DNA from: Closterium sp. NIES-65
Lineage: Eukaryota; Streptophyta; Zygnematophyceae; Desmidiales; Closteriaceae
Length of the DNA stretch: 64,000 nucleotides
Direction: 5' to 3'
Assembly (NCBI GenBank): GCA_948144175.1
Contig: CANXME010002012.1
Location: forward strand, 62,001 to 126,000
A program made the translations under genes and the position numbers. Shown here piece after piece: positions 9,427-21,085 of this stretch (within the stretch, counting starts at the first letter, position 1; each line of letters begins with the position of its first letter). A model generated the notes under the pieces. That model did no database searches. It was given only the letters and a program-made list of their open reading frames with translations, and was not told the DNA's origin.

Positions 9427-12400
9427 TCACATCACCACCACAAGAAGAGCATCCGGAACAAGTTTGGACAGGGCCAAATCTCCCCCCATATGCAACCAAT
9501 CAACCTTGAGCTCTTGCTTTTTGTATGCATTGTTACTTGCCCTCTCCTCTTTCTCTTCAACTGGCCGTTGCATTTCAACCTCACTGTTTTCACTGCTTAA
9601 TGTCTCCCAACCCTCCTGCTCTCCATCCAAAAAACTTCTGCCCTTCGTGCATGTTCCCCGCAGACCTTCCTTGCTTATCGTCCCCGTCACCACCTCCAAA
9701 CCCCGGCCTACCACAAAAAGACGATTGTTACCATCCGCGGCCATGCGCAGGGGTGGGTGGAGGAAGAGGGGCAAAGGAGGGCCGGTGACCAGCTGCCACT
9801 TGTCAGTAATTGGGCAGTAGGAAAAGAGCCTGGCGGCAAGGGATCGCAGGAATTAATGGGATGGATGGGGGAAGAGAGGAAGGGGGGAAGGGAGGAGGTG
9901 GTGATTGAAGGGAGAGGGTTTGAAAAGAAGTGAGACGAGGAAAACAAAGATGCGGTGGTGAGAAGGAGAGGACAAAATTTCGAACGAATGGGCAGATCAT
10001 TGGGAAAGACTTTTGAGGCGCCTCAAAAGAACGAATGGGCAGATCATTGGGAAAGGGGCAGATCATTGGGAAAGGGGCAGATCATTGGGAAAGGGGCAGA
10101 TCATTGGGAAAGGGGAAGCAAAACCGAACCTTCACCTGAAACAACTCACCTCCACCGCTTTCCGTGAAGGTGAGTTTTGAGACGTCTCACAAACCTCCAC
10201 CCCTTTCCATGAGAGAGAGGACGCCTCAAAACCTTCACCCTTTCCCATGAGAATGAGTTTTGAGACGTCTCACAAACCTCCACCCCTTTCCATGAGAGAG
10301 AGGACGCCTCAAAACCTTCACCCTTTCCCATGAGAATGAGTTTTGAGACGTCTCACAAACCTCCACCCCTTTCCATGAGAGAGAGGACACCTCAAATCCT
10401 TCACCCTTTCCCATGAGAGTGAGTTTTGAGACGTCTCACAAACCTCCACCCCTTTCCATGAGAGTCACAAGCATGCCATGCACCACTGCACTTCACCTTC
10501 TCCTGCTAAGTCTGAGTCGCTCTTGAGACTCTCAAAAGCGACCCATGAGAGTCATAAGCATGTCATGCACCATGGCATACCCTCCTGCCCATGCTCTCAC
10601 CCAACAACAAACCTCACAAGCCACCACCCAGCCCAGCACGACGGTACCCACACTGGTGCCATGACTCAACGCACCTCCATGCACCACAGATCACCGCGCA
10701 CGACCACCTCACATACCATTGGCACGCACCTGCGAGTCTTCCCATCATGCACCAGAGTGACAAGTGAGCCGTGCACCACAGCACTCACTCCAGTCCGCGC
10801 CCTAACCTGAACAGGACCACACCCCTGATGTCACCCACCAGCACCGCACAACACCGCCTTGAATGCCCCCACCCCGCACCTGCGAGTCTTCAACTCCTGC
10901 ACCAGGGAGTGATTTTTGAGAATCTAAAAAATCACCCACAAGGAGCACAAGCGTGTCATGCACCACCGCACACACTCGTGGGCATGTTCTTACCCAATCG
11001 GAGGCATGTGCGTACCATTCCCAGGCAAGCTTTCTGCACACCACAGCGTGACAAGGCACCTCACATGCCCTAGAACGCACCTGCGAGTCTTCCCCTCGTG
11101 CACCAGGGTCACAAGCGTGTCATGCACCACAGCACTCACGCCTGTCCATCCCTCCGCCATGCCTTCAGGCATCGGCTCCCACACTGCTGCAACGCCACTC
11201 CGCCCCACGCCTTGCCCTTCCGCCCTGCCCTGCCCCTCCGCCATGCCTTCAGGCATCGGCTCCCACACTGCTGCAATTCCACTCCGCCCCACGCCCTGCC
11301 CCACGCCCTGCCCCACGCCCTGCTCCACGCCCTGCTCCACGCCCTGCCCCACGCCCTGCCCCACGCCTTGCCCCACGCCCTCCCCCACGCCTTGCCCCAC
11401 GCCCTCGCCCACGCCCTGCCCCACGCCCTCCCCCACGCCTTGTCCCATGTTTTGCCCTTCCGCCCTGCCCTGCCCCACTCCCATGCCCTCTGGTCCTATG
11501 ATTTCTCCTCCTGCACTGCTTGCTTCCCGTCTACCCCCCTCTCCCCCCTCTCCTCCTCGTCCCTCTCCTTCTCCCAGTCCCCGGCCAATCAAAGCACCCC
11601 CGTGTCTCCTTTGACCTCTAAGCCCCTCCCTTTCCGTTTCCTGGATGAGCTTAGAAAGAGGACAGGAGAACCCACGGGGCGAGAAGTGAAACGGCCACTG
11701 CCACCCTTCCGTCAAAAAGAGGGTCTCTCCCAAACTCGCCGCCCCAAAGCTAGAAAATGCCAAAGGCAGCGGTGGGATGGACTGCCACGTGTCAGTCTCT
11801 GGTTGGTAGACTTCAGCTGATTTGATCTCCTCGAGCTCTGCTGCATTGCCTCCTGCCACTATTATTTTTCCACGGGCAGCCCAGGAGCCAAAAAATCTGC
11901 GGGGAGTGATGAGGTTGGCCAACTGGGTCCAGCGGGCAGTTTGAGGGTCGTACCTGAAATTGCGGATAGGGAGATGGAGAGGGGGGTGTGAGGAGGGTGG
12001 GGGGAGTGGGGGGACGAATAGGAATGGCAGGCGTGCTACAGCACATATAAAATGATGCCAGAGATAAATAAAGAAAAAGGAAGAGAAAACAAGCGAAGAT
12101 GTGGGAGGGGAGAGAGTCACGGCATAATTCAGTGACCAAAAAGCTGAACAAAAAACAAGATCTGTTAAACAAGCACGGAGGGCGTTATGCAATGCACATA
12201 AACAACCAACTCAGCTTACATGGGTGAGCAGAGCAGTGTGTCACTTCAAATCCAGTCATAGCCTCACCTTTTTGTTAACACAAACATGCACACACAAATC
12301 ACACCTGACTCGTGCAAAACCTTTTCTTTGCCCCTCACCTGAAAGTGTCAGCCAATGGAATTTTGCGGTCAGCCCCTGTTCCTCCAATCATGTAGAGACA

Positions 12401-13489
12401 CCTGTCAAGTCCCACACACCCCACTCCCGAGGCTTCCCATTGGCTAGTGCCACGTGGGTGAGGGAGTTTCCGCCATCCAGCGCTCTCTGCAAATGCGTGC
12501 CACTCGAAATGTTTTCTCGGCTGCCCGACTGCCCGGACGAACAGCCACGGCTCGAGGCGATTGGCTGCTGTTCGAAGGCGCAGGCAGCGGGGGCTGTCTA
12601 GAAACTCTTTCCATGCCTGGTTCACTTGCCTGGGAATAAAGGATACGGTGATGAGGTAGCGGGGGGCGAATAAAGGGATTGGGGGAGGAGGAGGAGAGGG
12701 AGACGAGCAAGAAGGGGCAGGTAATACAGTAACTAACATCGTCCCCTGCCCTTCCAAAACATAGGTGCAGCTCGGGTTCAACAAAGTTGCAACAAAGGTG
12801 GAACCAAAGTAACGGAAACAGGACTCTCTAAAAAAACGCACCCACCCACCAACCCACCCACCCATGCACACTCGATCGCCCTCTCCCTCTCCCTCTCATT
12901 CCAAACTCAAAATTCTGATCGACCAGACACACGCACACGCACGCATGCCATACCTGCATTGCTGTAGGAACGCTCGCGGAAGCCGGATGAGGCATAACTC
13001 CGCCACGTCATCTGGTAGCCCTGGAAGGAGAGGCTGCCACGTGGCACTACAGACGGAAAGCGCCTCCCCTTTGCGCTTACACAGGGGGCCGGCGCTCTGT
13101 TCATTTTGGAAGGCGCCGTGATTTTTGGGAGCGTAACTTCCGCGAGCTTCGCGGGCATGAGGTGTAAGCGGATTAACAACTGCTGACGTGTCTTGTGACA
13201 GAAAGTGAGTTGACGGATCGGCTACTACCGGCTCGTGTGACAATCTGACAAGATGTCGTGCCTCGAAGTTCTGCACGGCGCGAGCCGTGCTAACGTCAGA
13301 CGGCTGCTGTGGGGGCGCCGTCTGCTGCAGCCGGCTAGCCGCCCATTTCCGCCAGTTGACGGCCGTCAACTCGCCGAAGACAGGTCCTGATTTTCCGACG
13401 GGGCTGTGCGGAAGATTCGACGCCAAAATTTGTGAAGATTGCGACGCGAGAGCGGGGCCGTCGGGGTTATCGACTACAGCGGATGACAT
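9427..13489 (-). CDS. F-box/kelch-repeat protein
   Basis: Exons read on the minus strand are 13489-12954, 12629-12339, 11953-11676, 11186-11081 and 9829-9427, all phase-compatible with GT-AG ends, giving about 537 residues. If 11953-11081 is read as one exon the product is about 700 residues, with a Gly/Val/Gln repeat inside a kelch blade. The F-box is at ~153-195 (LPGLPDDVAELCLIRLPRAF, then VNQAWKEFLDSP). Kelch blades follow: MIGGTG, YDPQTARWTQLANLITPRRF, VYQPETDTWQSIPPLPLAF, FLTEGWQWPFHFSP, EGWTGVSAVV, then LFSYCPITDKWQLV and NNRLFVVGRG in the last exon. The order matches plant F-box/kelch proteins, substrate receptors of SCF ubiquitin ligases; the substrate is unknown. The first ~150 residues have no recognised domain. 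The C-terminal ~75 residues after VVGRGLEVVTG are unlike the usual family end, so the last exon end is uncertain. Confidence 0.8.
9983..10117. repeat. Palindrome flanked by exact 26-bp copies, then a 19-bp tandem repeat
   Basis: A perfect 20-bp palindrome, CTTTTGAGGCGCCTCAAAAG, occupies 10010-10029. It lies between two identical 26-bp copies starting AACGAATGGGCAG (9983-10008 and 10030-10055). The second copy continues into about four tandem 19-bp units (AGATCATTGGGAAAGGGGC) up to 10117. It lies in the last intron of the F-box/kelch gene. Confidence 0.9.
10145..10465. repeat. 83-bp tandem array with palindromes between ~41-bp half units
   Basis: TTTTGAGACGTCTCACAAA recurs from 10175, 10258, 10341 and 10424, an exact 83-bp period. 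Midway in each unit is a second, half-lost dyad (GAGGACGCCTCAAAA). Between dyads lie similar ~25-bp segments (CCTCCACCCCTTTCCATGAG or CCTTCACCCTTTCCCATGAG), so the true unit is a short segment plus a palindrome. The array is in the last intron of the kelch gene. Confidence 0.9.
10456..11080 (-). repeat. Multiple decayed copies of a kelch exon edge
   Basis: Sequence coding the VVHDTLVTLV / GKTRR end of kelch exon 4 (11081-11140) recurs in decayed form at about 10460-10490, 10548-10577, 10730-10790, 10875-10990 and 11081-11140 (parent). Palindromes 10516-10542 and 10909-10935 lie between or inside copies. All lie downstream of the parent exon on the coding strand, in the final intron. Confidence 0.75.
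11183..11460 (-). repeat. 12-bp minisatellite and copy of kelch exon start
   Basis: A run of GCCCCACGCCCT-like 12-bp units fills about 11281-11455. Beside it, the VWEPMPEGMAEG-coding exon start with its TTGCAG acceptor is present twice (from 11186 and again about 70 bp upstream on the coding strand). This supports an intron here rather than a coding insertion. Confidence 0.7.
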
Positions 13490-14980
13490 TGGCGCCGGGT
13501 TTCAGCGCGCCGCGCCTTGACGATGCCCGCGCGCCGAATGGAACCTCAGGAACGGCTGCGGAGGGAGAAACTAAAAATGGGCTGATTAATCGTGAAGGGA
13601 CGCCGAAATGAGGAACAGGAGAAAGTGGAGCTACTAATGAGCAGTGCTTTTTTATATTTGCCTCTGAGCTGAGATGTTTGAGATGGATGGGGAGTTCGGG
13701 AATTTGGGAAACAGGAAAGAACGAGCACAGGGGGTGAATAGAACATAAACGTCAAATGACGACTGGCGAGAATGGTCTGGTTACCAGTTCTGTTTGATGC
13801 AAATGTACGAGTGGCTGATGCTCCAGTCATATGTCATTTACGAAGCGTGATTTGAAATTTGGTCCAATAGGAAACTTGATGCTTCTGTCGAAATTGCAAC
13901 CAGAGACGAAAAGCCTTGCAAGGGGATGATATGTGTCGTGCGACTCGCCCTGAGATTGCCGAAATAGTCGCTGACGGTGACATGCACAGGCTCAGACAGG
14001 TCTCTGGATCGTGAATGTGACGGACTGACTAGTTTGTCAAGAACAAAATAATGGTTCCAAGTATTTCTGGGGAGAGTGAGGAAGCTATGAATATGTGAAC
14101 CTTTGAGAGTGGAGAATCTCTGAATCATTTCCATCACTTAGACAAACCTTTTAGCGTGGATACGAAGAACCTGTCAGGCACATGCCACATGGCTCCAGCA
14201 CACATCCCGCCACGCGGCATCCAGTCAGCTTTGTGATCGTGTGGACGGATCCATCCGCGTTGACAGAATCTGGACAGCCACACACCGTCTCCACGCCTCG
14301 TCATCCATTCACATCCAAAATCCATCAACCGTGCAAGAAAACCACTATCTCAAATTAATGACCGTTCGATTCAGGAAGGGCGCTTCCGTTGGAGAATACT
14401 CACCCTTCGTTCATATCCAACATCCATCCTAGAATGAATTGGAGAAGCGCGTGTTCAAGCCGACGTACTAGCAAAGCAAGTCTCAAAATAGGTGCCACAT
14501 GAGTTGGAGAAGTGCGTGTTCAAGACGAGGTACAGCTATCGCTATTCGCAGCCTGTGTAAATCGAAAAAATTGGGGATCGTTTTGCTTCGCGAGACGTCT
14601 TATTGAACGTCTCCTCTCGATCTGGTTTTAGAACCCGCGGGCATGACAAGAGTAGGCAAAATTAGGACCAGAAACACACACCGAGGCACTAATCAGCTTC
14701 AAAGCGTTAGCGACGTTTACGGAGAATAGAAGCCCGCTACCGCACGCCAGCTTCGCTCCATTCTGCTGCATTGTGCGAGCCGCGTGCCCACATTGCTAGA
14801 TAGACTACCGTGCGGCAGCTTTGCTCTATTTTTCTTCACAACCAAACTCAGCAGTCCCCAAGAGCCTTCTCGCACGCACGCCAGGAACGTATCGCATCCT
14901 CTTACATCCGAATTCGCTTAAAGCGGAAACCTGCGCAACGTCATCTCGTTAACCACCCTCAGGCTGCATTAGAATCAGCC
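13490..14980. other. Divergent intergenic region (F-box gene / rubredoxin gene)
   Basis: This 1.5-kb stretch separates two divergently transcribed genes and would carry both promoters. No coding exon is identified. A 69-bp tandem duplication is visible (GTTGGAGAAG-type motif near 14433 and again near 14502). A dyad with arms GAGACGT / ACGTCTC lies at 14592-14613. Confidence 0.5.
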
Positions 14981-17507
14981 ATGGCTTGCGCAGTCCCCCT
15001 CACTCACTCCCTCGCGTCGGCTCCTCACGCCGTCGCCGCCGCCGCGTCTCCCGCTGCCACCAAGCCGAAATCCGCGTCGCCGCTTCTCGCAGGCAACGTG
15101 GGGCTCCGCTCGTCCCGCGGCGCGATCTCGTCGGCGGCTGTCAGCGTGTCTGGCGCGGCACCGTTGGCACTAACGGGCGGCGCCTCCGGGCCGCCGCGTG
15201 TGACTATGGCGAGCGCGTACATCTGCCGGGACTGCGGGTGAGCGCTTGCGTTAATTTGTTGCCGTGCCGCCTCGAGGCGACTCAGATTACGTATCAGCTT
15301 TTTATTTTCTTCGTCTCAAATAGCGTGGAATTCGCATCCGCATGTCGCTTCCCCCCTCCCCCGCCCCACCCCTCTTCCCCCCGCCCTTCCACATGCGACC
15401 CTGTCTCCCTCCCTGCGCGCGTCTCTCTCGCTCCGACGATCCGCAGATACATCTACAACTCGCGGTCGCCCTTCGAGAAGCTTCCAGACACCTACAAGTG
15501 CCCAGGTGAGGCGCCTCGAAGAATTAGACTCCTATTATTGCCCAAAATGCGACCTTTTGTGGAAAATTCCACGTGCGTTTCCGCCTCCTTTCGAAACCAT
15601 TTAGTAATTTAACAAAAATCCATACACGATATTGACCACAAGATCTGTGGTTTAAGTTCCGTGTTGAGCTCCTTTTGCGATGCCGAAGCTGTCTATACGC
15701 GATACTGCTAATCGATAACCCAATTGATGTGCTCCGTCACCCCAGCACTCCTGTCGTTGTAAGTTGCATTATTGTTTTCAGATACCAGAGTGGTAACAAG
15801 TGCGCCTCTCACCTCCGCAACGCCCTTGTTCCATTCTTTGTGTCACTGTTGAGCTTTTTTTCGAAAGTGACACAAAGAGCAGTAAAGCGTGCGCAGCTCC
15901 TTCTCTCTAGCACCTTCCGCAGATCTCCGGTACTTTCGTCTTGCGCATAACATTACGAGAAATGTGCCCCTTGCACCCACTAAAAGATCTCACCCGTCTC
16001 CCACCCCCGCTCCCTCTCCCCTCCCCTCCCCTTCTTCCGCACTTCCCGCCCCCTTCCCCGCCTGCGCCCCCGCTATTCCTCCGCCTCCCCCCCCCCGCCG
16101 TACACTGCGCCCGTGGCCTCAAATCCAACTCTTCTCCGCACTCTCCCCCTCCTTCCCCGTCCCCCCCCCATAAAGTGTGCTCCGCCCCCAAGCGCCGCTT
16201 CAAGCCGTACACTGTGCCCGTCGTTCTCACCCACTCTCCCCCTCCTTCACCCGTTCCCCCCCTTCCCCCTCCCACGTCCCCCCGTCCGTCCCCCTCACCC
16301 TCCGCCAGTGTGCTCCGCCCCCAAGCGCCGCTTCAAGCCGTACACTGCGCCCCTCGCCTCAAATCCAACTGCTCTCACCACTCTTTCCCTCCTTTTACCC
16401 CTGCCCCGCGCCTTTCCCCTCTCCACCTTTCTCCAGTGTGCTCCGCCCCCAAGCGCCGCTTCAAGCCGTACACTGCGCCCGTCGCGCGCAACGCCAACGA
16501 CCTGGCGGTGCGGAAGGCGCGCAAGGCGGAGCTGCAGGGCGGGGGAGGCGGGTGAGTTGGGGGATGGGGCGAGAAGGGGGTGCAGGAAAACGAGTGACAA
16601 CGGGGGGAGAAAGGGGAGTGACGGGGGAGTGAGGAGGGAAGGGGACGTGTGGGAGTGACGGGGGAGTGAGGAGGGAAGGGGACGTGTGGGAGTGACGGGG
16701 GAGTGAGGAGGGAAGGGGACGTGTGGGAGTGACGGGGGAGTGAGGAGGGAAGGGGACGTGTGGGAGTGACGGGGGAGGAGCCGTCAACCACTCCTCTCAA
16801 AAGGTGTCGTGGGCCTTCTGAACGTGGCGAACGTGGGAGCGTAGGGGGAGTGTTGTAACGTGGTGAACGTGGGAGCGTAGGGGGAGTGTTGTAACGTGGT
16901 TACTTTTGAATCGACTCAAAACAGAAATCACCTCGGGGGGGGGGGGGGGGGGGGGGGAAGAGCCGTCAAACACGCCTCTGAAAGAGGCAGGAGTCAGGGC
17001 ATGGAGAGGTGCAGAGGAAGAGCGGAGGTGGTGGGTATGCAGAGGGGAAAGACCCACCTCTCCTTGCCCTGATTCCTGCCTCTCCTCTTCCTGATTCCTC
17101 CTGTTTCTCTACTTGTGCTGTCTCAACAGTTTCCCCTCTCTTCGACCACCTCCTTGCCATTCAATTCATGCTGCTCCCTCATTCCCATACTATCCTACCC
17201 CCCCACCGTCACCCTTTTCCCCACTGCCCTGATCTTGAGGAGCCGTACAATTACCCTACCTCCTTTCCATTTGATACCTCATTCCCTACTAACCAACCGC
17301 CCATTCATTGCTACCTCCTCACCCTTATCCCCACTCTCCTGTTCCCCATCCTCCTACTTCCGCATCCTCCACCCCCCCATCTCTGTCTCCCCATCCTCCC
17401 CCCTATATCCTCGTTCTCCCGCTACCAGCGCCTCGCTCCCAGTGCTGGTGGCGGGCATGGTAGCAGCACTTGTTGGTGTAGCTGTCTACCTTAACTCGGC
17501 CTACTAA
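14981..17507 (+). CDS. Plastid-type rubredoxin with C-terminal membrane anchor (four exons)
   Basis: Exons are 14981-15237, 15447-15505, 16437-16551 and 17429-17507; phases and GT-AG sites agree, giving 169 residues ending with TAA. Residues 1-~75 are Ala/Ser-rich, acid-poor and transit-peptide-like. The rubredoxin domain has iron ligands Cys82, Cys85, Cys104 and Cys107 (YICRDCGYIYNSRSPFEKLPD, then YKCPVCSAPKRRFKPY). A short basic linker leads to one hydrophobic segment (~146-164, LPVLVAGMVAALVGVAVYL) at the end. This is the plan of membrane-anchored plant and algal rubredoxins; one relative, RBD1, is tied to photosystem II assembly. Thylakoid location and an electron-transfer role are inferred from the family. 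The start of exon 3 has two more acceptor-bearing copies upstream, but only the third copy reads into the conserved tail. Confidence 0.88.
15836..15877. repeat. Hairpin with 12-bp arms in rubredoxin intron 2
   Basis: Arms CTTTGTGTCACT and AGTGACACAAAG are perfect complements separated by 18 bases that include TTTTTTTCGAAA. The loop differs from the TTTTGAG family, so I list it separately. Confidence 0.85.
16097..16436 (+). repeat. Upstream copies of rubredoxin exon 3 start with acceptors
   Basis: The exon 3 start (acceptor AG then TGTGCTCCGCCCCCAAGCGC) occurs three times, from 16176, 16319 and 16437. A partial copy of its 3' part is near 16097. Each copy carries an AG acceptor in the same phase and a pyrimidine tract. 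The first two run into CTCAAATCCAACT intron-like sequence without a donor, so the copy at 16437 is taken as the real exon. Confidence 0.85.
16617..16777. repeat. 37-bp minisatellite in rubredoxin intron 3
   Basis: Four full units plus a partial one begin at 16617, 16654, 16691, 16728 and 16765 (AGTGACGGGGGAGTGAGGAG start). They are almost identical. A poly-G run of more than 20 bases follows at about 16936-16958. Confidence 0.9.
16773..16985. repeat. Duplicated segments around a TTTTGAATCGACTCAAAA dyad
   Basis: Similar segments (GGAGCCGTCAACCAC at ~16777 and AGAGCCGTCAAACAC at ~16959) and a duplicated ~50-bp unit at 16818-16900 flank the dyad at 16904-16921. The arrangement matches the palindrome-at-junction pattern seen elsewhere in the window, though the copies are less exact. 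Confidence 0.6.
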
Positions 17508-18395
17508 GTATCGCTGACATCCAAATTTGGGTACCGCATGTGCTGCTGCACTAGTTGATTCATTACTGTCTGTCTCAGTGGATCCATTTTTTTGTCATGT
17601 CTATTCCAGGAGAGCAATACATGATCTTTTGCAAGTTCAAACGTTGGGGTACCCATACATATCAACCCTTACCCACTTCTGCACCCCTGCATAACAGCAG
17701 GAAACACAAAAAACCCTGTTTTTTTTTATGCATTCAATATGCTTACTTGAGATAGCATACATGTTAGATGTATGAAGGAACCTGGGTTCTGTAGCATAGG
17801 TAGATGGAGGGTCATTTTGAAGCCTGCCATTCAAAATATAATCCAGGTCCTTGCACAAGTCTCTTCTCCATCACTGGAACGGCAACCTAACCAGGCCCCA
17901 AATTATCAGGGTAAAATACCCTGTTTGCCCTGATAAGCGGCCGTTTTTTCCCAGTTACCCTTGCCGAATCAGCCTATGGAAATTTTTACCCTAGTGGAAA
18001 AAGGGTAAGGTTTTGAGTAGACTGATAACAATTTCGGCTACCCTGCCGGTTTCAGGGTGCGCTGCACATTACACTGATACCGAATCATCTGTACGGAGGA
18101 TACATTCAACCCCGTCAGGTTTCGTTCTTGCGATTTTTCGACACCAAGGTAAATATCTAACAAGCTGGGACACAGCGCGCTGCCACAACAGTGCAGTCTA
18201 TACTTATGGCACGATATAAACATTTTTACACTACGAACAGTGTATCAACAATTTTCCCTGACACAAAAAGTGTATCTGAAATTTTAGGCTGCTGCCATCA
18301 GTGTACGGGAAGTAAAACCCTTGGGGTCAGGGTACTGGGGGCCTGAAACCCTGAGTTGCAAGAGTGGCCCAAAACCAATTTTGGGCCCTCAACCT
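17508..18395. other. Intergenic region with a possible short inverted-repeat element
   Basis: No gene is recognised. Around 17906-17940 the sequence holds TTATCAGGGTAAAATACCCT and then CCCTGATAAG in inverted orientation, and further TACCCT/GGGTAA motifs continue to about 18060. A similar motif (ATCAGGGTAAATCACCCTTA) occurs at 52333. It may be a small non-autonomous DNA element; ends and TSD are not resolved. Confidence 0.35.
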
Positions 18396-18714
18396 TGGGC
18401 TGAAATGCACTAGGATCGTTTGTAGAGTTAAAGTATGAGTAAATGATGTAATAGCGGAAGCGTTGAATAAAGTCCTTGAACCACCTTGCGCTGGTATGTG
18501 CGGGCAAAGTAAGTTGATTAAAGCAAAGAGATACAGGAATATATATGAGTACAGAGAATATGAAGAGACATTATAACTACTTTACTGTTGCGGTTCGATA
18601 CAGTGCGACTCGGGCAACTGCTCAATGTCGAGTCAGTTGCATGTCCTTGCTGTCGCGCTGCATTTGTCATGTCAAAGGTCGCTGACCCTTGACTTTTTTC
18701 GTAACCTCCAGCGG

Positions 18715-20340
18715 TTACGTTAACCTCCGAGGGTTGACTCGCGGTGCTTCGATTTGAGTTGCTTCGCTTGTGTCTTGGAGTTTCGATACGACAGAGGCGC
18801 TTAAACTATTTGTTCCCAACACTCCCCTTCGCTTCTGGAGTGTCGCTGATGGTGACGTGGCTTGTCCAGTCAGTAGCATGCAGTACTCGAACTTCTGTTT
18901 TCCGAGCTTCTTGGTCAAGGAGTCAGCTGCCATCTCGGACGTGGGACAGTAGGATAGATTGAGTTTCCCTTTCTCGATTTCGTCTTTCACGAAGAAATAT
19001 CGCAGGGCGATATGCTTCGTTCTGTTCGCGAATCCGCTCTTGTTGGCGATGCAAATCGCAGATTGGTTGTCGCAGAATAGAGTGAAGTTGGGTAACTCGG
19101 CTAACTTTGCTTCTTCCAGCAGCTCGCGAAGGTAGAGTCCTTCCTTGGTGGCTGAGCAGAGTGCGATATATTCTGGTTCAGCTGATTAGAGAGCGATTAG
19201 TTCCTGCTTGCTCGATTGCCAGGAGATAGGTCCGATAGGTTCGAGGCGGTAGATGTAGCCAGTGCGGGAGCGCCTGTTGTCTGAGTCGTTGGCGTGATCG
19301 GCATCGACGTAGCCGATTAGTTTCGTCGGTGTAGTCGTGTTCTTGTAGTATGTCAGACCGATCGATGAGGTGCTTACGAAGTAGTGGAGAGCGCGGTCGA
19401 GCTCCGCCAGATGTTCTGCTTCGGGTCTCTTGAGGTAGGTAGTGAGTTGACTTGCGGAGTAGGACAGATCTGGGCGGCAGGTGACGGCTGCAAAGAGGAG
19501 GCAGCCCAGCTTCCTCTGGTAGTCGCGTATTCCGGCGGTTTTGAGTAGAGCGGAACCTCCCTTGTCGTTCCCTGCCGTGTAGCGGTATGGCGTGGAGTTA
19601 GTAGTAGGTGTGAGCGCGAAGCGTTTGGCGATAGTGTCGGCATATTTTTCGGCGCTGAGATAGATCGCATTCTCTTCTTCACGGATGTTGAGTCTGAGGT
19701 ACTGAGTGACGGTAGAGGAGACCGTGAGTGTGAGGTCCCTCTTCAGCTCCCCTTCAAACCAGGTGGTGACGTCGTCAGTGGAGCCGATGTAGAGCAAATC
19801 GTCGACGTAGACGATCAGCAGGATATAGTCGGCGTTTTTGGTGAATCGATACATTCCTTGGTCGTGAGGAAGTTGGCGGAATCCGATGCGAGTGAGACGG
19901 GTGTGTAGGTGCTGTTGCCACAGCCGCGGGGCTTGTTTGATTCCGTAGAGCGATTTTAGTAACTGACAGACTTGGTTAGGTTCCCCGTGGGTACCATGTG
20001 GAAGTTCGATGAAGATTTTGGCGTCGACGGGTGCGTAGAGGAAGGCGCTAGCGACGTCGATTTGCCGTAGTTTTCTTTTCTTCATGGCGGCGATCGCGAG
20101 GAGGATTCGGAGTGAGGTGTGTCGGCTAACCGGGGCGAATGTCTCGGTGAAGTCCCGTCCGTGTTCCTGATCGAATCCACGCACGACCCAGTGTGCTTTG
20201 AACTTATCGATTGTGCCGTCTGCCTTCGTTTTGATGCGGAAGACCCATTTCCCGGTGAGGATGGTCTTGTTCCTTGCCACACTAACGGGAACGACTTTCC
20301 AGGTGTTACGTTCCTCAAGTGCCTTTAACTCTCTGTCCAT
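18715..20340 (-). pseudogene. Element 1 reverse transcriptase / RNase H, broken
   Basis: On the minus strand the RT starts at MDREL and contains GKWVFRIKTKADG, DVASAFLYAPVD and the catalytic YVDDLLYIG. RNase H motifs follow (YVDADHANDSDNRRS, then CDNQSAICIANK and RTKHIALRYF). One in-frame stop at about 19186-19188 separates the RT from the end of RNase H. Confidence 0.9.
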
Positions 20341-20344
20341 GGCT

Positions 20345-21085
20345 TCACGCCATTTTTCCCTGTGTTCCCCCCCCTAGAGCATGCTGAACCGTCGCAGGCT
20401 CTTTAGGAAGAGCGTTGCCGTGGACTGCGGTGACGAGGCCGAGAATCTGTAGTCTAGTCTGTGAGTAGCGAGGGAGTGTTGTATCCTTGGGATAAGCTAC
20501 TTCATCTCCCGCTTCTGGGTCGGGTATGAAATTCGGCCCTATTCTTTCTGCTTCGTTGGTGTTGACTGTCGGAGGTGTTACGTAACCATTGTCGGCGAAG
20601 TGGTAGAAGACTTCGGCGTTGGCACCTTCGCGAGGATTTTCTTCATCCATGGGGACGTTGTCGGAGTAGAACGGGAGAGGTCCGGCTTCTTCTGATGCGT
20701 TGTAGACGTTCTGCTCGTCCCAGTCCGCTTTGTCCGCTGCTGAGGCGAAGGCTCGGTCATCACAAAAGCCAGGTTGTTGATGTTGATTCCCGCGTGCGTA
20801 GGATGAGCCATCAAGACTCATGGGCGTCATGTTGTTGTTGTTGTTGCTGATGTTTGATTTCGCAGGTGCTCCTTGCTGATGCTGCTCGTAGAAGGACATG
20901 AAGGAGAAGAATTTCTCCATCATGCTTGGATCGAAGCCCGCGCCTTGGTTTGCCGGTGTTTCTGTAGACCCAGCTACTGGTCTCGTTGTTGTCCCCTCCT
21001 CTGTCTGTAGGCCAGAGGCAAGAGGTGGAGTAGGGGTAGTACCGGGAGAGCCGTTGGAGGAGCTCCTCTCCTTTCTAGCAGACAT
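20345..21085 (-). pseudogene. Element 1 gag-like N-terminal frame
   Basis: The frame encodes 246 residues starting MSARKERSS, rich in Asn, Gln and acidic residues, without a zinc knuckle. It is put out of frame with the RT downstream at a G8 run (plus-strand C-run, ~20370-20380), after which the EKWREAMDREL linkage typical of copia polyproteins is still readable. It is probably the fused remains of gag and a linker after internal deletion. Confidence 0.65.

Noticed and set aside
10145..10465. CRISPR or bacterial-type repeat array
   Set aside because: Whole 83-bp units are repeated, not short repeats with unique spacers, and it lies in an intron of a plant-type gene.
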